DNA of 64,000 bases from Candidatus Nitrosopelagicus sp. (GTDB lineage: Archaea; Thermoproteota; Nitrososphaeria; Nitrososphaerales; Nitrosopumilaceae). The translations under genes and the position numbers were made by a program. Every line of letters begins with the position of its first letter. Position 1 is the first letter of the stretch. The DNA lies in contig JAOMCX010000001.1 in NCBI GenBank assembly GCA_028345195.1, forward strand, positions 124,683 through 188,682. The letters run 5' to 3'. The notes beneath the pieces were generated by a model, which did no database searches, was not told the DNA's origin, and saw only the letters and a program-made list of their open reading frames with translations. Positions 61,464 through 64,000 of the stretch are shown one piece after another.

Positions 61464-62912
61464 ATGACTGATTTAAAACCAAAAAAAATTGGTGAAAATG
61501 AATATCAAATTGACGCAGATTCTTCTTTAGGAATGCGAGTGCCAGTTACAATTTATGCTGATGAAACATTATTGCAAAAAATGATGACTGATAGAACATT
61601 AAAACAAGCTATCAATGTATCTACCTTACCTGGAATTCAAGAACATGCAGTAGTTTTACCTGACGGTCATGAAGGCTATGGTTTTCCTGTTGGTGGTGTA
61701 GCTGCTATGGATGCTGAAGAAGGAATGATCAGTCCTGGTGGTGTTGGTTATGATATCAATTGTGGTGTTAGATTATTACGAACAAATCTCACTGAAGAAC
61801 AAGTACGTCCAAAACTTGGAGAATTAGTTAATGATCTTTTCAAATCAATTCCATCAGGTGTGGGTTCTAAAGGAGCTGTAAGATTAACTCAATCTGAATT
61901 AGATGAAGTTTTAGTTAAAGGCGTTTCATGGGCAATTGATAATGGGTATGGAACAACTGATGATGCAAATGTTTGTGAAGAAAATGGCCAAATAGCAAAT
62001 GCTGATCCAAATAAAGTATCTGACAAAGCAAGGAAACGAGGACTTCCACAGTTAGGAAGTTTAGGATCTGGAAATCATTTTCTTGAAGTTCAACGTGTAG
62101 AAGAAATTCATGATGAAGAAGCTGCAAAAAGAATGGGAATACAAGAAGGTACTATTACTGTTTTGATTCATTGTGGTTCTAGAGGATTCGGTCATCAAGT
62201 TTGCAGTGATTATCTCAGAATCTCTGAACAGGTACAAGAAAAATATGATATTGATTTAGCAGATAGAGAACTTGCATGTGTTCCAAATACGTCTGAAGAA
62301 GGTGAATCTTATAGAAAAGCAATGTTTGCAGCATTAAATTTTGCATGGAGTAATAGGCAAATGATAACTCATTGGACTAGAAAATCTTTTGAACGAGTTT
62401 TTTCACAATCTGAATCTGATTTAGATATGAAATTAGTCTATGATGTAGCACATAATATTGCAAAAGTTGAAAAACATAAAATTAATGGAGAGCAAAAAAA
62501 TCTTGTAGTGCATAGAAAAGGTGCAACACGTGCTTTTCCTGCAAACATGGATGATGTTCCTTCAAAATACCGTGATCTTGGTCAACCTGTTTTAGTTCCT
62601 GGTTCTATGGGGACTGGAAGTTGGATTCTTTTAGGTAGCGAAAATTCAATGTCAGCCAGTTTTGGTTCTACAGCCCATGGTGCTGGTAGAATGATGTCAA
62701 GATCAAAAGCAAGGCGTGATTTTACTGAATCTGAAGTAAAAAAATCACTTAACGATAAAGGCATTTTTATAAAATCATTAACAAGAGATGGAGTGGTTGA
62801 AGAAACACCTCAAGCATACAAGGATGTTGATGCTGTTGTTAATGTATCTCATAATCTTGGAATAGCAACTAAAGTTGCTAAACTAGTTCCAATTGGAGTG
62901 ATTAAGGGATGA
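61464..62912 (+). CDS. rtcB: tRNA-splicing ligase RtcB
   Basis: RtcB joins tRNA exon halves with 2',3'-cyclic phosphate and 5'-OH ends using GTP and Mn2+. The reaction is needed here because the tRNA-Leu gene has two introns. Seen: HEGYGFPVGGVAAMD, GGVGYDINCGVR (Mn-binding Cys), GSGNHFLEVQRV, HCGSRGFGHQV, and the guanylated His in VVHRKGATRAFP. At 482 residues it is full length. It overlaps the next gene by 4 bp (ATGA). Confidence 0.97.
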   Translation: MTDLKPKKIGENEYQIDADSSLGMRVPVTIYADETLLQKMMTDRTLKQAINVSTLPGIQEHAVVLPDGHEGYGFPVGGVAAMDAEEGMISPGGVGYDINCGVRLLRTNLTEEQVRPKLGELVNDLFKSIPSGVGSKGAVRLTQSELDEVLVKGVSWAIDNGYGTTDDANVCEENGQIANADPNKVSDKARKRGLPQLGSLGSGNHFLEVQRVEEIHDEEAAKRMGIQEGTITVLIHCGSRGFGHQVCSDYLRISEQVQEKYDIDLADRELACVPNTSEEGESYRKAMFAALNFAWSNRQMITHWTRKSFERVFSQSESDLDMKLVYDVAHNIAKVEKHKINGEQKNLVVHRKGATRAFPANMDDVPSKYRDLGQPVLVPGSMGTGSWILLGSENSMSASFGSTAHGAGRMMSRSKARRDFTESEVKKSLNDKGIFIKSLTRDGVVEETPQAYKDVDAVVNVSHNLGIATKVAKLVPIGVIKG

Positions 62913-63322
62913 GCGATGAAGATAAGGAGTTAGAGTTGTTAAAGGCTAAAAGATTAGCTGAAATGCAAAAAAATCTATCTATACAGGATAAATCATCTGA
63001 AAATAAAACTGAAGAAAGTCAAAAACCAAAATTTTCGTTACGTGATTATGTAGTAAATAGTTTAGGTCATCGTGGTATGGAAGTATTACAAAATGCTGAA
63101 TATCAATTTCCAAATGAATCTAAAATTATTATTGAAAAATTAGGAGAATTGATTTCATCAGGTGATATCAATGAAACATTGGATGGTGGAAAATTATTGG
63201 TGTTGTTTAGATCTGTGGGACTTGGTATTAGAATGGAAAATAAAATTAATGTTGAAAAAGATGGAAAATTCATTTCTATTGCAGATAAATTTAAAAAAAC
63301 AACCAGTGACGATGAATTATGA
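62909..63322 (+). CDS. PDCD5-like DNA-binding protein
   Basis: The 137-residue protein has an acidic N-terminal helix DEDKELELLKAKRLAEMQKNL typical of archaeal PDCD5/TFAR19 proteins. The core LRDYVVNSLGHRGMEVLQNAEYQFPNESKIIIEKLGELISSGDINETLDGGKLLVLFRSVGLGIR resembles the double-stranded DNA-binding fold. The match is partial by eye. It is coupled by ATGA to rtcB and to the next gene. Confidence 0.65.
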   Translation: MSDEDKELELLKAKRLAEMQKNLSIQDKSSENKTEESQKPKFSLRDYVVNSLGHRGMEVLQNAEYQFPNESKIIIEKLGELISSGDINETLDGGKLLVLFRSVGLGIRMENKINVEKDGKFISIADKFKKTTSDDEL

Positions 63323-63636
63323 CATATTATATTCAGATTAGCACAATTGATTGGCCTAAAGACCGAGTCCTTTTTGAAGATACTTTGAATACATTGGAAA
63401 AATTATGTGATACTCAAAATGGGTATATTCTCAATGAACCTGTATCAAAATTTGGCTGGACATTCATTGACATGATCTTAAAGGCAGATTTGCATATGCC
63501 TATGGAACAAGAATTTGCTGAACAAATTAAAAAATCCAAAGGATCTAAACCTGAAGAAAAATTTACAAATTTTCTTGTAAAATATTTAGAAAATAATAAC
63601 TGTAAAATAAAATTAAAGTTAATGCAATCTAACTAA
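63319..63636 (+). CDS. Unknown 105-residue protein coupled to rtcB
   Basis: The soluble protein reads [20 protein letters not shown], then [34 protein letters not shown], and a basic helical end. No family is recognised. It overlaps the PDCD5-like gene by 4 bp (ATGA) and converges with rps11 by 4 bp, so it is the last gene of the rtcB operon. Confidence 0.65.
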   Translation: MTYYIQISTIDWPKDRVLFEDTLNTLEKLCDTQNGYILNEPVSKFGWTFIDMILKADLHMPMEQEFAEQIKKSKGSKPEEKFTNFLVKYLENNNCKIKLKLMQSN

Positions 63637-64000
63637 ACTCTTCTTCCACGTTTTCCACCTTTCTTTCTTGTTGTGTCGTGTGGAATAGGTGTGACGTCAT
63701 CAATTTTTCCAATTCTAAATCCTCCTCTTGCAAGTGCACGAATTGCTGCTTGTGCTCCCGGTCCTGGAACTCTAGAACCAACTCCACCTACAGCACGAAC
63801 TCTAATGTGTAATCCTGTGAATCCTTTTGTTCTTGCAGATTCTGTTACTACATTTGCTGCTTTCATTGCTGCAAAAGGTGATGACTCATATCTATCTGCA
63901 TTAACATGATGACCTCCAGAACTAATTGAAACTGTTTCTGCACCTGTTAAGTCGGTAATGTGGATGATGGTATTGTTATAACTGCTAAAGATATGTGCAA
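63633..64000 (-). CDS. rps11: 30S ribosomal protein S11 (uS11), 5' end beyond window
   Basis: Reading leftwards from position 64000 the frame gives [19 protein letters not shown], then [57 protein letters not shown] and [21 protein letters not shown]. This is S11 of the small-subunit platform, missing only its start. It is about 62 kb from rps13-rps4, whereas these three normally form one archaeal operon. Confidence 0.96.
   Translation of the reverse strand, partial: AHIFSSYNNTIIHITDLTGAETVSISSGGHHVNADRYESSPFAAMKAANVVTESARTKGFTGLHIRVRAVGGVGSRVPGPGAQAAIRALARGGFRIGKIDDVTPIPHDTTRKKGGKRGRRV

Overview
The window is chromosomal DNA of an ammonia-oxidising thaumarchaeon (Nitrososphaeria, Nitrosopumilus/Nitrosarchaeum type, group I.1a). 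The evidence is the AT-rich composition, an archaeal ammonia monooxygenase locus (amoB, amoC, amoX, amoA), an unsplit RNA polymerase rpoA gene, three PEFG-CTERM surface proteins, archaeal-type ribosomal proteins and tRNA synthetases, and many leaderless genes with a TATA-like box about 25 bp before the start codon. Species was not assigned.

Layout. 1-1800: start of glmS (cut by the window edge) and rps4-rps13, read leftwards. 1908-6708: small proteins, a copper oxidase-ZIP transporter pair behind a DtxR-like palindrome, and a CFI-box surface protein. 6719-12185: a B12-type radical SAM protein (candidate tetraether-ring synthase), malate dehydrogenase, and larB/larC/larE for the nickel-pincer nucleotide cofactor. 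12182-14798: three tandem PEFG-CTERM proteins. 14981-22385: rpoH-rpoB-rpoA. 22417-26689: small proteins, a QueD/PTPS protein, a secreted beta-rich protein, a cluster of tiny zinc-binding proteins, a PAC2 protein and a possible structured RNA. 26522-29060: MoxR AAA+ / vWA / CWC-protein operon. 29101-35167: geranylgeranyl reductase, then the archaeal rps15-DHH-pcc1-serS-rps3ae-exosome operon. 35261-39855: the amo region with four extra small genes, two of which are candidates for the accessory subunits AmoY/AmoZ. 40033-43608: Dam-type methylase, tRNAs Thr, Leu (two introns), Ile and Ala, regulators, a thioredoxin-fold protein and a 35-residue membrane protein. 43725-53629: coaD, trpS, pheST, a possible structured RNA, an EVE protein, a Lrp-type RAM protein and aconitase. 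53631-64000: tRNA-Trp, pdxST, valS, PCD, an asparagine-synthase-like protein, purB, SDR, rtcB, a PDCD5-like protein and the end of rps11.

Functionally this is core genome: transcription, translation (four aminoacyl-tRNA synthetases and five ribosomal proteins), ammonia oxidation, carbon metabolism (malate dehydrogenase, aconitase) and cofactor synthesis (PLP, CoA, nickel-pincer nucleotide). I saw no insertion sequence, integrase, CRISPR array, rRNA or replication origin. No gene-free stretch exceeds 300 bp; the longest are amoB-amoC (268 bp, with a tandem 13-bp repeat) and the 226-bp gap after pheT (candidate RNA). Adjacent genes repeatedly overlap as TAATG or ATGA, implying translational coupling.
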